The translations under genes and the position numbers were made by a program. From the NCBI GenBank assembly GCA_013396655.1, contig WBMV01001019.1:62001-126000 (forward strand): a stretch of DNA of 64,000 nucleotides, read 5' to 3'. The notes beneath the pieces were generated by a model. It was not told where the DNA came from and made no database searches. It was given only the letters and a program-made list of their open reading frames with translations. This DNA comes from Campylorhamphus procurvoides. Its lineage: Eukaryota; Chordata; Aves; Passeriformes; Dendrocolaptidae. Each line of letters starts with the position of its first letter. Position 1 is the stretch's first letter. This document shows positions 1 through 11,145 of this stretch, in pieces.

Positions 1-3000
1 AGTTGCTGAAGGGTACATATAGTGATCAGCAAATAATCAGTTACCCTGTCTCTTTGTTGTTTCTGGTTTCAATTGCTATTGCAGTCAATATTGCTTCAGA
101 AGGTAAAACATCTCCTTCATCAGCATGTGATCTGACCACAGGTCTGGTTGCTACCCTTTTTCAGTCGAACCCAATTTACTGGGATCTGGTTCTCTGAATC
201 TCTCTTTTGTTTATCAGTCACCACTGGAGGAAGAAAAGGTGTAAGACTGAAGTGCACTGTCCTGTTTGCCCTTTTCTAGCAGTACTAGGAGTGCTATCTG
301 GCCCTAGACCTGCTTCTGCTTCCTGTGGCCCAGACAGATGCTCTGATGCCATGATACTCACCACAAACTGCAAAAGCCAACTGAGAAACAGCTGGTCCTA
401 AGGCTGGTACTACCGGTGCCTGAGCTACCTCCTTCATGGCCATGTTGTTGGTGTAGATTCTAAAACCCGGTCAAGCTCAGATTTTCCTTGTGCTTAATTG
501 TATAGGATCAGTATTTTGAAACAATTCCCTGGAGTTTTGTTTTAGGACTTTTTCTTTCTTCTTTAGCAGATGCATATTAAAAGTTTTATTTAGTTTTCAG
601 GGCTTGCTATTTTATAAAGAATTTCCAGAATTTCAACAAGAGACTTCTCTTGAACTAAAACCCCCATAGTTTCTCATCCCTAAGACTGTGTTCCATGTTA
701 CACTGTGGACAGTTAATCTGTGATGTTTTGCTTGTGTCTGATGTTCTATCAAACGTTTTCCCTCTGAAAAACATTACATAATTTAGCTTTGTGCTGGCAT
801 TGAAAATATCTAACTATCTTTGGTGTGTTGAGTCCAGCAGATTGAATCTATCCTTTTTTCTTTCCTTGTTACTGTACTAATTTCCTAATTTCAAGTTTGA
901 CGTTGTCTCTATACATTTGGAGAAGCAGGAATTTCAATTATTCTTTATAGAAAAGGCAACCTACATATCTGGAGTGAGGCTAAAAAAGAGAGGGGGTGCA
1001 TGCATCATTGGAGAGATGTCACAGCAATACAAAAGTCTTTAAGAAGCATGCTGCCTGAATTTAACTATAGTGGCTGGCATAGCCACAAAAGTTCCAGGTT
1101 TGGAGCAGACTGGCTGTATTCAACCATGAGGATATTTTTCTGTCACATGGAAAACAAACCATATGAGAGTTGCTCTACTTGCACATAAGTTCTTCCAGTG
1201 CCAAAGAGTTCTTTGCAGATGTGGTTCCACAATACTCAGGTATAGCATAGGACATAAGGAAATTCAACTGTGTGGTATTGTTGGTAGAGTCTTGGAAAGA
1301 AGCTTTTGCAGCTGTTTCTTGACTCAGACCTTCAATACTGGGCACCTCTGTTCTCTGTCAGCAGGGGTGGAGATTACTCTGGCTGCACTGGTGATGAGCT
1401 GGCCCTGAGTCCCTTCAGTGGGGTCCCAGGAAGAACAGCCTCTTTTAGACTGGACATGACCAAACGATGCAGGCACACTTTAAAATGCTAAGACCAGAAG
1501 GGGGAGATGTTGTGGCCAGGGTTGTAACTCACTCCCAGGTGATCCTCCATCAGAGCTGCTTGTTTGCTTACAGCAGAGGGGCATCAGGGGACCGTTGCAC
1601 AAACCTCTGAATACTAGAGCTTCTTTGTCACACTTCTGGCTGGAGTAGACATGGATTTGTTCCTGTGCATCAAGAGGCAAGGAGGGATGTAAACAGAGGA
1701 TCAGTAACCACCAGGGACCAGCCTCCTCTTTTTCTCTTTCCTTCAGGAACAACTTGTTGTCTCCCATTTAGAAGGATGCTGTCCATAGTGCTGTCAGTGG
1801 GGATTATATGTATTTGTGAAAGTTTACTCAGCTAATTTAATCAGACACATATGGTCTTGTGGAAAACAAGGACTGAGTTTTTAGGGTTACTCTCTCATAT
1901 GCTTTTGTGCGTCCTTAAAATGTGTCCCAGTAAATGATCTGATTTTCAAAGTACTCAACACATCTTTAAGTTAATGTTCAAGACAATCTTTGAATTAGTT
2001 GTGTTGTACAAGGCAAAGTACATTTTTTCCCTTGTTTTCTGCTTAAAATAATAAAAAATGTCAGTTGGATTTGCAACAATTGCTAGACTGTTTCCAGAAT
2101 AATTATATCTGATTTTATTTTTTTGCATTTAATTTTTTGATTCTTCAAGTGTCTAAGTTCTTGAGCTTTTTAAAAGCCTTCTTCTCAATTCAATTTATTT
2201 TCTTTTTTTCTTCTACACAAAAGTTGTGATTTGTCTCATCATGTCACAAGTAGAATATCCTGGTTGGCCATGGGTCCCTTAAACATGGGATACCAAATAC
2301 CTGCCCCTCTGAGAGGTATTGGAAAGTTTTGAGTATTTGTATAAACAAACATTTTCTTTTTTATCTTCACCTTGGCATAGTTTTCTAAGCATTCTCCACA
2401 AGTATCTGATAAGGAAAAGATCTTTTATCCTACACTTAGGTAGAATATTTAAGAAATATGAGAAGAAATAGTGCTTGATGCATCTGACTTGATTGTGCTC
2501 CAAAACACAAAATTATACATAGTGATGAGAAATAAAGAAACCGCTACTGACAACAGAACACAGAGCATGCTCAGTGATTGTATCCTCACAAGCCACATGG
2601 AGTAGGTGAGGAGGGGAATGTTCACTGGGTATCACTGTTGAAGATATGGAGGCCATCAAACAGGAAGGTAGCTGGTTCAAAGCAGGAAGACTTTATTTTG
2701 CCGTGCATAGTCAAATGTGAAATTGATTGACACAAGACTACTACTAATTTTATTCACACATGAAATCAAGAAACAGATAGAAGAAAGTCCTGGAAGAAAA
2801 GTGCATCTAGATTAGCTATATTCAAGGTTCATTCCTCTATTTTAGGAAACGCTTGACTCAAGTCCACTCAAAGCTCTTAGCTGCACGATATCTAGAGCTT
2901 GGGAATGCCTTGTTTTTTCCTCCAAAAGACGGTGGCTTTATAGACTTAGCCACCAATGTATATTTTGATTTTATTTGGACTGAATGGGTGACTCAGTGTG

Positions 3001-5811
3001 ACACATTCTTATAAGCTTAACAGAATGTTTGTCAAACATTTCCTTATCTGTCCCAGGTCAAAAGACCATGACTGCTCTTGGGTCTTTCTGCATTTTCAGG
3101 TCCTTATTTTGCTGTCACTCTCTTTTCCCTTACTTATTAAAATAAAATGCTCAGTGTGTCCAGCCATCCTGAAAATTCCTCTCATACAAACTAAGAGGGC
3201 ATTCCTGTTCTATGCAGAAACAAAGTTGCCCTTAAAGAATACATCATTACTTCTCACTCATCAAGTATATAACAGTATATATCTGGTTTTTTATTGCCAG
3301 GTATTATGTAAGTAACATTAAAGGAGCAAAGTGGGGGAGACACACGTGGTGATAAACTTCTTATGGGGCGAGAGAAATTTGACTCATTCTTTCTCCACCA
3401 CAGAAGCAAGAAAAGAAGAGGATCTAGAGAAGAAGCTAGAATTTGGAACAATCCTTAAATTGCAACTTCCGCAGTTGTGATTTCCTTTGACTATGCGTAC
3501 ATGCTTATTGAAGTGAGAAATTCTGTATTCAAAATGAAAAATTCTATATAAGATACTTTTCTCTCAAGTGGCAGAATGGAAGCAGTAGGGGGGAAAACTG
3601 AAAGAGGAAAAAAATCCCCCAAAACAAAAGTCCAGGACTACATGGTAAAATTATATGAAGTTTATTTTGCCTAACGACTCTTAATCTACAGGAACTTGGC
3701 CTGCTGATTCCCTAGACTGTAACTTTCTAGTTACTCTGCTACTTGGTACCGTGGCCAGCTAGCAAAAATGAAAGAATACCTAAACCATAAATCAGTCTCA
3801 CAGCTACAGTACTTGGATAAACACAAGGAAAATGAAGGGTTGGAAGTGGTTTTTCTTGTTCATGCCAGTTAAATTGATTTATATCTGTCTGTCACTGAAA
3901 CTGTTTTAGAACTAATGATTGTGGCTTCATGTAGAATAGTTGATATTCTGACCCACATCCTAAGGGCCTCCTTCAGTCCTTAGCAAACAGGAATAAAAAT
4001 GACCCCAGGAGCCTTCAACCTCCACTGAGGTGCTGAATCAATGACATCTTCTTCATCCAATTCCTTTGTTTAAAAAAAAAAAAGATACTAAACAACAAAC
4101 AAACAAACCCCCCCAAATATTTGAGCTTTTTTCCCCCCTTTTTCTTTGTTTTTATTTATTTTTATTTGTTTTTCTAAATAATACTTGAGGGAAAAGTCTT
4201 CTACCCCTTCCCCTTTTGAATGTTGCTGATGTATCAGGCTCTTCCTAAGCTCCAGTAACAGGCCACTACAATATAGGTGGCTGCGCTTGGCTGCCAATCT
4301 ATAATGTTCTTGGCCATGATTAATCTGATAAATAATAAATATATCAATCTAGTCTTTTAGACAAGGACAAATTCTTACCAGCGGGGAGGCACGAGGCCTC
4401 TTTTACAGCTGCCTGTAGTGCTGGAATTAATTATTTAATGCTTAATTCTTCAGGAAATGAGAAAGTTTTGATTAATGTTGTCCAGTGTCATTTCTTGCTT
4501 GTTTGATATGTGTCAGATAATTTTTCCTCGGCAGTTGCTCTGAAGAAGCCAGAGGCTACTGTCACTGGGATCAGACACTGGATTTCTAGAGATTAATTGA
4601 AGTGAAAATTTAGAGAAATGCACCATAAGTGCTCACCCAAGATAACCTTTCACAGGCTAAATTTAGCTTCCTTTGGTAACGTTATCCTCCTATTGCCCTG
4701 GTGTAAAACATTTATATTTAATACTGTGAGAAACCTATTTTGTTTCTTTGATTTTTCTTTCCTTTTTTTTTTCTTTTTCCTTAACTCCATGTATGTCAGC
4801 ATGATTAAAGTATTTAGATCTTGATTCTTCTCCCATTCACCTCAGTGTAATTCTGCAGCTTCCAAGGAAACCAATGTAATTTTAATTAGTTTATTACTGA
4901 AGGGGATGGGTAGCTAGAGTTGAGCCACAACATTAGAACTATGTAAGCTAGGTATCAGCACTACCTGAAGATTGTGTTAGCTCTAGCTCAGCAAAAGACT
5001 AAGTCTGAATGTTAGAGGCTTGTTTCTCCTGCTCTTTGTGCTGAGGCAATTCAACCATCTTCCTCAGATTTGCTGATTTCATATGTTAGTGTGATAGACA
5101 CCGCTCCTGTTTTAACTGGATGCTTTGAAGGTGAAGGTGAGGTTTTCTTGGAAATATCTAAACATTTGGGGAAATTCTTCTAATGTCTTTACACATTTTT
5201 AATTTGGTGCTGTTTGCTTGAAGAATATTTCTGTGTGGGTTGAAATTATGGCATATGATAGAAAAACAGGTGTTTTCCTTATCCTTAAAGTTGTGTGAGT
5301 ATGAAATTAAGAGACCAATGCTCTACATGCAAGTTGTACACTTCTCAATTCTCTTTTCTTCCCTTTCTCACAAAATACCTCAGTGCTTAGTCCTGAAGAA
5401 AGACTCCTAGCAAGACGGAGGACCTGATACTGATACCTGATACCTGATGTTGTGACTTCTGTGAGCTAACTAACATAAAGGACACATGGTACTGGACATT
5501 CATATGAATTTTTTCTTGTATTTCTGCACCCTTCAAAACACTTTTTTCTTATGTTGATATTTTTCAGTCTTTATTTCCATTACTGTCTTTCTCTGCTAGT
5601 AAATAAGGGCTGTATTCTACCTTCCTGTGTGTTTTACTTCTTTATAAAATTCTGCAAGTGCTTGTGCTTAAGTTGTTTAAATGTTAACACATTTTATCAG
5701 ATTTTCCTCCCACAGAGATATAGGCACATTCAGTGAGTGTATTTGTCTAAGTGATAATAATTTTGGGCTAGTTTGGCCAGTACTGTATACCTATCATGTA
5801 TGGTTATGACC
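1..5811. other. A+T-rich spacer, no gene recognised
   Basis: No open frame here exceeds about 105 codons, and none shows a domain, signal of selection or convincing splice borders. The DNA is mixed-sequence and A+T-rich with short homopolymer runs, for example poly-A near 4072-4083 followed by CAAA units and a C run. A 7-nt unit, CCTGATA, is repeated about 3.7 times at 5423-5448. I recognise no transposon in this stretch, although old diverged copies would be missed by eye. Confidence 0.6.
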
Positions 5812-6369
5812 CATCATCTAGTGTCAGTGATAAAACCTCCCTCCCCTCTGCTCAGCTTTTTCTGAGGCCACATCTGGAGTGCTGTGTCCAGTTCTGGGCT
5901 CCTCAGTACTAGACAGGTGTGGACATACTGGAATGAGTTCAAAAAGAGGCCACTGAGATGATTAAAGGACTGGAATCCTGTCATATGATGGGAGAAGTTG
6001 AGACAGTTGGGACTGTTTAGCCTAGAAAAGAGAAGGAGGAACCCCACTGATGTATATAAATACATGAAGGGAGAATGCAAAGAGGACTGAGACAGGCTCT
6101 TTTCAGTGGTGTCCAGTCAGAGAGCAAGAGAAAATGGGTCCAAACTGAAACACAACAGTCTCTCTGTGAACTTAAGGAAACATCTTTTTACTGTGAAAAT
6201 GGCCAAGTACTGGCACAAGCTGCCCAGGAAGGCTGTGATATGTCAAAAAAAGATATGTTCTTGGGCAACTGACTTTATGTGGCCCTGCTAGAGCAAGGAG
6301 GTTGGACCAGATGATCTACAGCGGTCCCTTTCTACCTCAACCATGCTGTGAACCTATCTGTGAACTATT
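5812..6369 (+). mobile_element. CR1 LINE, 5'-truncated 3' end
   Basis: This is the 3' part of a chicken-repeat-1 non-LTR retrotransposon in sense orientation. It reads from the C-terminal coding part of ORF2 (phrases matching the family around 5872-5900 and 6000-6070) through the typical 3' stretch of a donor-like GGTTGGACCAGATGATCT at 6300-6317. It ends in degenerate copies of the 8-nt terminal repeat ATTCTGTG at about 6343-6364. Frameshifts and stops break the coding frame, so it is inactive. Possible flanking duplications GTTATGACC (5803-5811) and GTTATAACC (6370-6378) match at 8 of 9 bases and set the borders used here. CR1 copies are usually cut at the 5' end as this one is. The family call is firm; the exact 5' border is not. 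Confidence 0.93.
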
Positions 6370-7811
6370 GTTATAACCTGACTTCTTCCTAATTTATTAC
6401 AGAGACATGTTTTTGGTAGGATTTAGGAGTTTCCATTAGTGATACTAGGGCTATTTCATGAGCTCACATATCAACCCAGGTGCTGCACCATTCAGATCTA
6501 AGGGCTAGGACAGAGGAATGAAATATTTAAAACATGCCCATAAATAATCTACATGGGTTCTTTCTAGACATGAAGAAGCACTGAACAGAAATATGTTGAC
6601 CTAGGCACCTTCACAGCTTTTGGCCAAATGTGCAGAACTTGTGTGTGTGACCTGGTAGGGAAAAGAAATAAGCAAAATTTAGAACTGTAATACTTTTCTA
6701 CAAAAGAGAAGAACTAAATATTGTTATCCCTTTTATTCCAGAAAGAATTACTGTTGGGAGGAAATTCTAGCTTAAGACTAAGATATTTTAAGATCTTCTT
6801 GAGTTTGTTTTTTGTTTGTTTTTATTTGTTTGTTTGGGGGGATTTTTGTTTGCTTTGTTTTGTTTTGTGGTGGTTTTTTTTTTAAATTTTTCTATTTTAG
6901 TTTTGTTCTGAATATCAGCTGTTTGAAGCTCTTTGGAAATCAGGGATCTTAGAATTGTAGATAGATCATGAGCAGGTGATAGAATATATTTACCAGTTCT
7001 TCCATTTAACACAGAGGAAACATGCACATGTGCAATGCTCACATTGAGTATAAAAAATTTATATGAGGAGGAAACCTTTTAATAGATACTTTCATCTTGT
7101 GAGTTGGTAAAAATAGTTAATTTATGTGAATTTACCTAATATTTAAACAGAATTCAAACATCTGAAATACAGGCAATGCCACGAAATGCCAGCATAATAA
7201 AACCTCTTTGCATTTTTGTGACTAGTTCTTTGACTCTCAAGGGAATTTAACATTTTTATTCATTTGTTCTAAAAACAAACAAAGGAAATTGGCTTAAACT
7301 AATAAAAGTATGAACATGAAAAAGTACAAAAAGTATAACCAATTCTTGGCTCACAAAAAAAAAAAAAGAACTCCAAAACTTAACTAACTTAAGCTAATGC
7401 AAGGCACAAGAGAAAGGTTTTACAACGTGTGAATGCAACTTCAGAAGTTGAATTTGTTTAGGGAATTTGTATTTTCTCCTTCTTTCTTCAGGAACCTATT
7501 TGCATTTTAAATAATTAAAACATTAAAACTGAAAAATTTATAAATGAGAGCTGCGAAGAGAATCCTGCTTGGCAGACAATAGAAAAGAAATTATTACCCT
7601 GCTAGGTTTGCTTTAATGTCATATCTGTCACTCTCCCCAAGGTAGGTTCATTACCATACCAAGTGCACCTCCTGCCACCACCTCCTCCCCACACGTACTC
7701 TTTTTCTTCCACTCCCTGCCACTTAAGGACTCTGGATCTCTAGGGGACTTTGATCTCATTGTACACACTAACCCAAACAGAACCTCTGCTGTTCTCAATA
7801 ATTTTTTCTTT
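6370..7811. other. A+T-rich spacer, no gene recognised
   Basis: Contains a T/G-rich low-complexity tract built from TTTG units at about 6802-6884 and several poly-A runs (7356-7368). I see no exon, RNA gene or recognisable transposon. Confidence 0.6.
6802..6884. repeat. TTTG-type low-complexity tract
   Basis: Runs of T interrupted by single or double G, mostly TTTG and TTTTG units with a GGGGG interruption near 6836. On the other strand this is a CAAA tract, the same kind as those at 9.6, 13.7, 18.5, 41.4, 45.7, 52.4 and 62.8 kb. Confidence 0.8.
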
Positions 7812-7877
7812 AAAAAAAAAAAAAAAGAGAGAGAGAGAGAGAGAAAGAGAGAAGTAAGGGAGGGGGAGGGGAGGGAA
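7812..7877. repeat. Purine tract with (GA)n microsatellite
   Basis: A run of A (7812-7826) passes into GA dinucleotides (about 7826-7853) and then a G-rich purine stretch to 7877. Only purines occur apart from a single T at 7856. Such mirror-like purine tracts can be polymorphic in length and can adopt triplex structure; the latter is inference only. Confidence 0.85.
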
Positions 7878-7879
7878 TT

Positions 7880-8110
7880 TGTGTGAAGAGTGACAGAACG
7901 CTTTGTCCAGCGCAGCTTTGGCTGGTTGTAACAAGCGTCAGGACATTAGACGCAACAAAAGCTGGATTGGCAGTATCATCAATCACAGGTCTGACAGTCG
8001 ACTTCAGTTTGTTTGTTCCACTCTGCATAATAAGTGATTGGATCAGGTTTAATTAGATATTGGGTAATCAATCATTGCCAACAAGGCAACCCAGCTTGGG
8101 ATCTAGATGC
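7880..8110. promoter_or_regulatory. Candidate conserved noncoding element (homeodomain/MEIS-type sites)
   Basis: This block is more balanced in base composition than its surroundings and packed with sites typical of developmental enhancers. It has TGACAG (MEIS-type) at 7891-7896 and 7992-7997, TGATTGG at 8035-8041, TAATTAG at 8050-8056 and TAATCAATCAT at 8065-8075. An inverted repeat TTGCC-AACAA-GGCAA, resembling a nuclear-factor-I spacing but with altered half-sites, lies at 8075-8089. The function is inferred from motif density only; short sites of this kind also occur by chance in A+T-rich DNA. Confidence 0.4.
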
Positions 8111-8279
8111 TGCAAAGGGGGGGAAAAAAAGCAAATCTTATCCAGGGCTCATAAATACTCTAATGTATAAGCACATAGGGTGAAGCTTCAGAGGAAAGGT
8201 ATAAAGATGTCTGCAAGATGGCACATAATAGAATTTTTCACATCTGTACTACTTGTTACCAGACATCTGCAGTTTGACA

Positions 8280-8700
8280 TTTTACTTTCGCTGCATAATT
8301 ACTTTTCAATATAATATAATATACTGACCTGAGGGAGAAAGACAAAGCAATTAAATTATGCATAAGATCCTCTCCTCCCCAACCCTTACCAAAAAGAAAA
8401 AAAAATAGAGAGGAAAAAAAGAGCAAGAATAGGAATTAGCATTCTTATGGCTTTTTGAATAAAAAGACATAAAATTTGTCCTCCTGCCTGCTATGATGAT
8501 GAGTCCCACTGCATAACTTGTCAAATCAGTGATTCTGAATTGAGATTACAGTAAATTATTTTTTCTATTTTATTTTGCAATGTGTAGATTAAGGCCCCCA
8601 CAATGAAGTAAAAAGAGCAATAGATGGAGTAAATTAATCCTATTAAATTTAATTAATCCCATGAATTGAGAGAAAAGTTGAAAAGAAATTCTTCTAGAGG
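8280..8700. promoter_or_regulatory. Candidate A+T-rich noncoding element with paired TAATCC sites
   Basis: Sequence rich in TAAT cores. Two close copies of TTAATCC, the OTX/PITX-type core, start at 8634 and 8654, 20 bp apart, with TAAT and TTAATTAA sequence between them. ATTATGCAT-like octamer-related sequence lies near 8356-8363. It follows directly on the candidate element at 7.9-8.1 kb. Motif evidence only. Confidence 0.3.
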
Positions 8701-11100
8701 ACCCAAAGGGAAGTGTACTTGCATTTTTTATAAACATATAATGCTGATGTAAATTAACACAGGATAAGATGTATCACACATTAACAGGGACCTCATTATC
8801 AGAAGCTATTTTAATATGTGAGGTAAGGAATGCACAAGGCAGGTGAGCAATGTAATGCCTGTTGCTGGGTGTGTTCTGCTGCCTAACTGTGCCCAGTTCA
8901 CTGGCAGTTGCGTTGCATTCCTGCACAATATGTGGGGAGAACTTTGTAAGAAAGTGGGTTTAGAGCAGCTGGTAGTCTGGGAGGAGAGTCAGTCCCGCTC
9001 AGCAGCAGCGGCAACAGGAGGAAATGCTGAGACAAACTGCAAAAAACTTCAGTGGAACAAGAACAAGTGTCTACTCACTGGTATCTAGTGTTGTATTTAG
9101 GTGTCTTTTAGGAATTCAGTGATCTGCATCATAGAGTACGGTGCTGCAAGGAGAGAGATTGGTCAGGGATAAAAATCACTGCCCTGATAAGGATCAGGAT
9201 GGATCATCACCTGTGATGAAACTGGATGAAAGTTTCAGCTGAGACTGGTTTTAGAGGTTTATTTGATCTGATCTGGTACTTGTGTTCTGACAGCTGAGCA
9301 CCTCAAAGATGCCTGTGGTCTCAGTTAGGCAAGATACTATGTTGGGTAAATACTATCAGAGGAAACTGATCATATTGAAAAGACCAGTCTGCTTATGGGA
9401 TGTGACAGTAACTTCTGTCCTCTAGACCTTTAAACCATAGCTGGGGGCGAAGCCTATTGGGGGCTCATGACTAGGACTTCATATAGTGAAAGAGCCAGTT
9501 TGCATTCTCCTTTCCATAGATCTCATTGCTAAAGTGCTCTGCTTTGCAGTAGAAGTGGAGAAAGAATAGATAGCACAGTCAGACATGGTACCCCTCTGCC
9601 TAAAAAGTATTAGTTTGAAGAGAAGAATTCAAGTTTTGTTGATAAAAAACAAACAAACAAGCCCCCTCCCCACCAAAAAAAAAAAACAAAACAAACGCAC
9701 AAACAAAAAAAAAGAGGCAGAAGATTGGGCATATACAACCAGCCTAATTGATTAAAGCATCAAGCTGTTAGATTTGTGTCTGGAATTTGCAGGTGTTTTC
9801 TGGTCAGTGTGGAGAAAGTATCTGAGCTTTTGTATCATAGTACCAGCTTTAAAAAGGAAGGAAAAGGAAGGTTCCAATGAAGACTTTCCTCTGCTCAGCT
9901 GCGATGTGCTACATTGAACAATGTTTCATGTTTGACACACACTTTCACCTGACACCTGTGTAGTGATAGCCTGAGTATATTTTGTCCACTGGAGAAAGCT
10001 TTTATCTTGATTTGTTGTGTTATGTATTGCACATTTTATGATGTATCTGGATCAGCTGCCATGATTCCTAGATCTGGGAGTAACCATCAAATTATCAGAG
10101 TCAGCCATCATGTCATTCTAAAGAGATAGTCTCCCCTGACTCCTCTTCAGTCTCCTCAGCTACAAATCAGGGATGGACCAAGGTTTTCTCAGACATGCTG
10201 AATGCCAAATTTATTTTCCTGCAGTGACTGTAAAATTCACAGTGTGGCTTTCTAACCAAGCCCCCCCCTTTTCTGCATCTCTTGATTTTCTTCAGACTCA
10301 CTGTATTTGAAGCCAGAAACAGTGGTGTTTCTAGTCTGCTCTGCTTTTATTGCAGGGTGTTGTTATATCTGATGGACCTGCCCCATACTGAATCACCAGG
10401 TTCCAGGAAAATAGACAGCTTTGATTTGAAGGTATGAAAAGATAGGAAGATAATAATTCTGATTCTTGAGTGATGGTTCACAAGACTGTTTACCAAAATC
10501 CACCCCTGCTTTCACTTTTGTGGTCTGGATTTGAATTTCCCTGAAAAAGAGGCAGCTAAAAAAGGCTGAGATCTCCCTTGCCTTTTGTTAGAACGAAGCC
10601 CTGCATATTTTTTAGAAGGACCACAGTATTTATTGGCAGATAGGACGTAACCAAGGAAGGAAGTTCTCAAGTTGACAAGCCTTGTCCCCTGCTCGGGCAA
10701 TCCATCAGTAGCATCGCTCTCAATTACAGAGTGTGCAAGGCCCTCAGCATGACCAAAGCCTGGTAGCAAAACTGTCCAGCCACTCTGCCTACCCCACTGG
10801 AAATGTGGCTTGTTCGTCCATGGGATATTAGCTACCCAAGGATGTGTAGAGTACCATAGCCGTGTGAAACTTCACAATTACTTGTCTAAATACCTGATAG
10901 TTTTCATTAAGTCACGTAAATTATAACAAAAAATGAATACAAACTGTATGGTTTATTTTAGTGCTGACATTTCTATTTGAATCTGAATTCCAAATCTTTT
11001 TTAAATGCAGATGGTCATTAATTGTCCTCAGCTGCCTAATTGTGTCAAAATATTAAAGCAGAACATTTCAGTAGATTTGAAATAAGCAGGGCTTCCTTTT
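8700..11100. other. Spacer, no gene recognised
   Basis: Mixed-sequence DNA with a CAAA-type A-rich tract at 9643-9715. A slightly G+C-richer patch at about 10500-10790 carries an 85-codon open frame on the minus strand with no recognisable domain. No transposon is identified with confidence. Confidence 0.55.
9643..9715. repeat. CAAA-type A-rich tract
   Basis: AAAC/CAAA units interrupted by a C-rich island (9662-9674) and followed by poly-A. One of a recurrent class in this window. Confidence 0.8.
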
Positions 11101-11105
11101 TATTT

Positions 11106-11145
11106 CCCCCCCCCNNNNNNNNNNNTTTTTCCCCCCCCCCCCCCC
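11106..11145. other. Assembly gap inside a poly-C tract
   Basis: Eleven N bases occupy 11115-11125. A run of C lies before them (11106-11114) and five T plus a run of C after them (11131-11145). The gap is therefore an unresolved homopolymer or G-quadruplex-prone stretch, not missing gene content of known size. An apparent open frame through it (11040-11285) reads through unknown bases and should be ignored. Confidence 0.95.

Noticed and set aside
5700..5736. Possible micro-exon with acceptor TTCCTCCCACAG and donor GTGAGT
   Set aside because: Only about 17 nt between the sites and no supporting frame; too easily due to chance.
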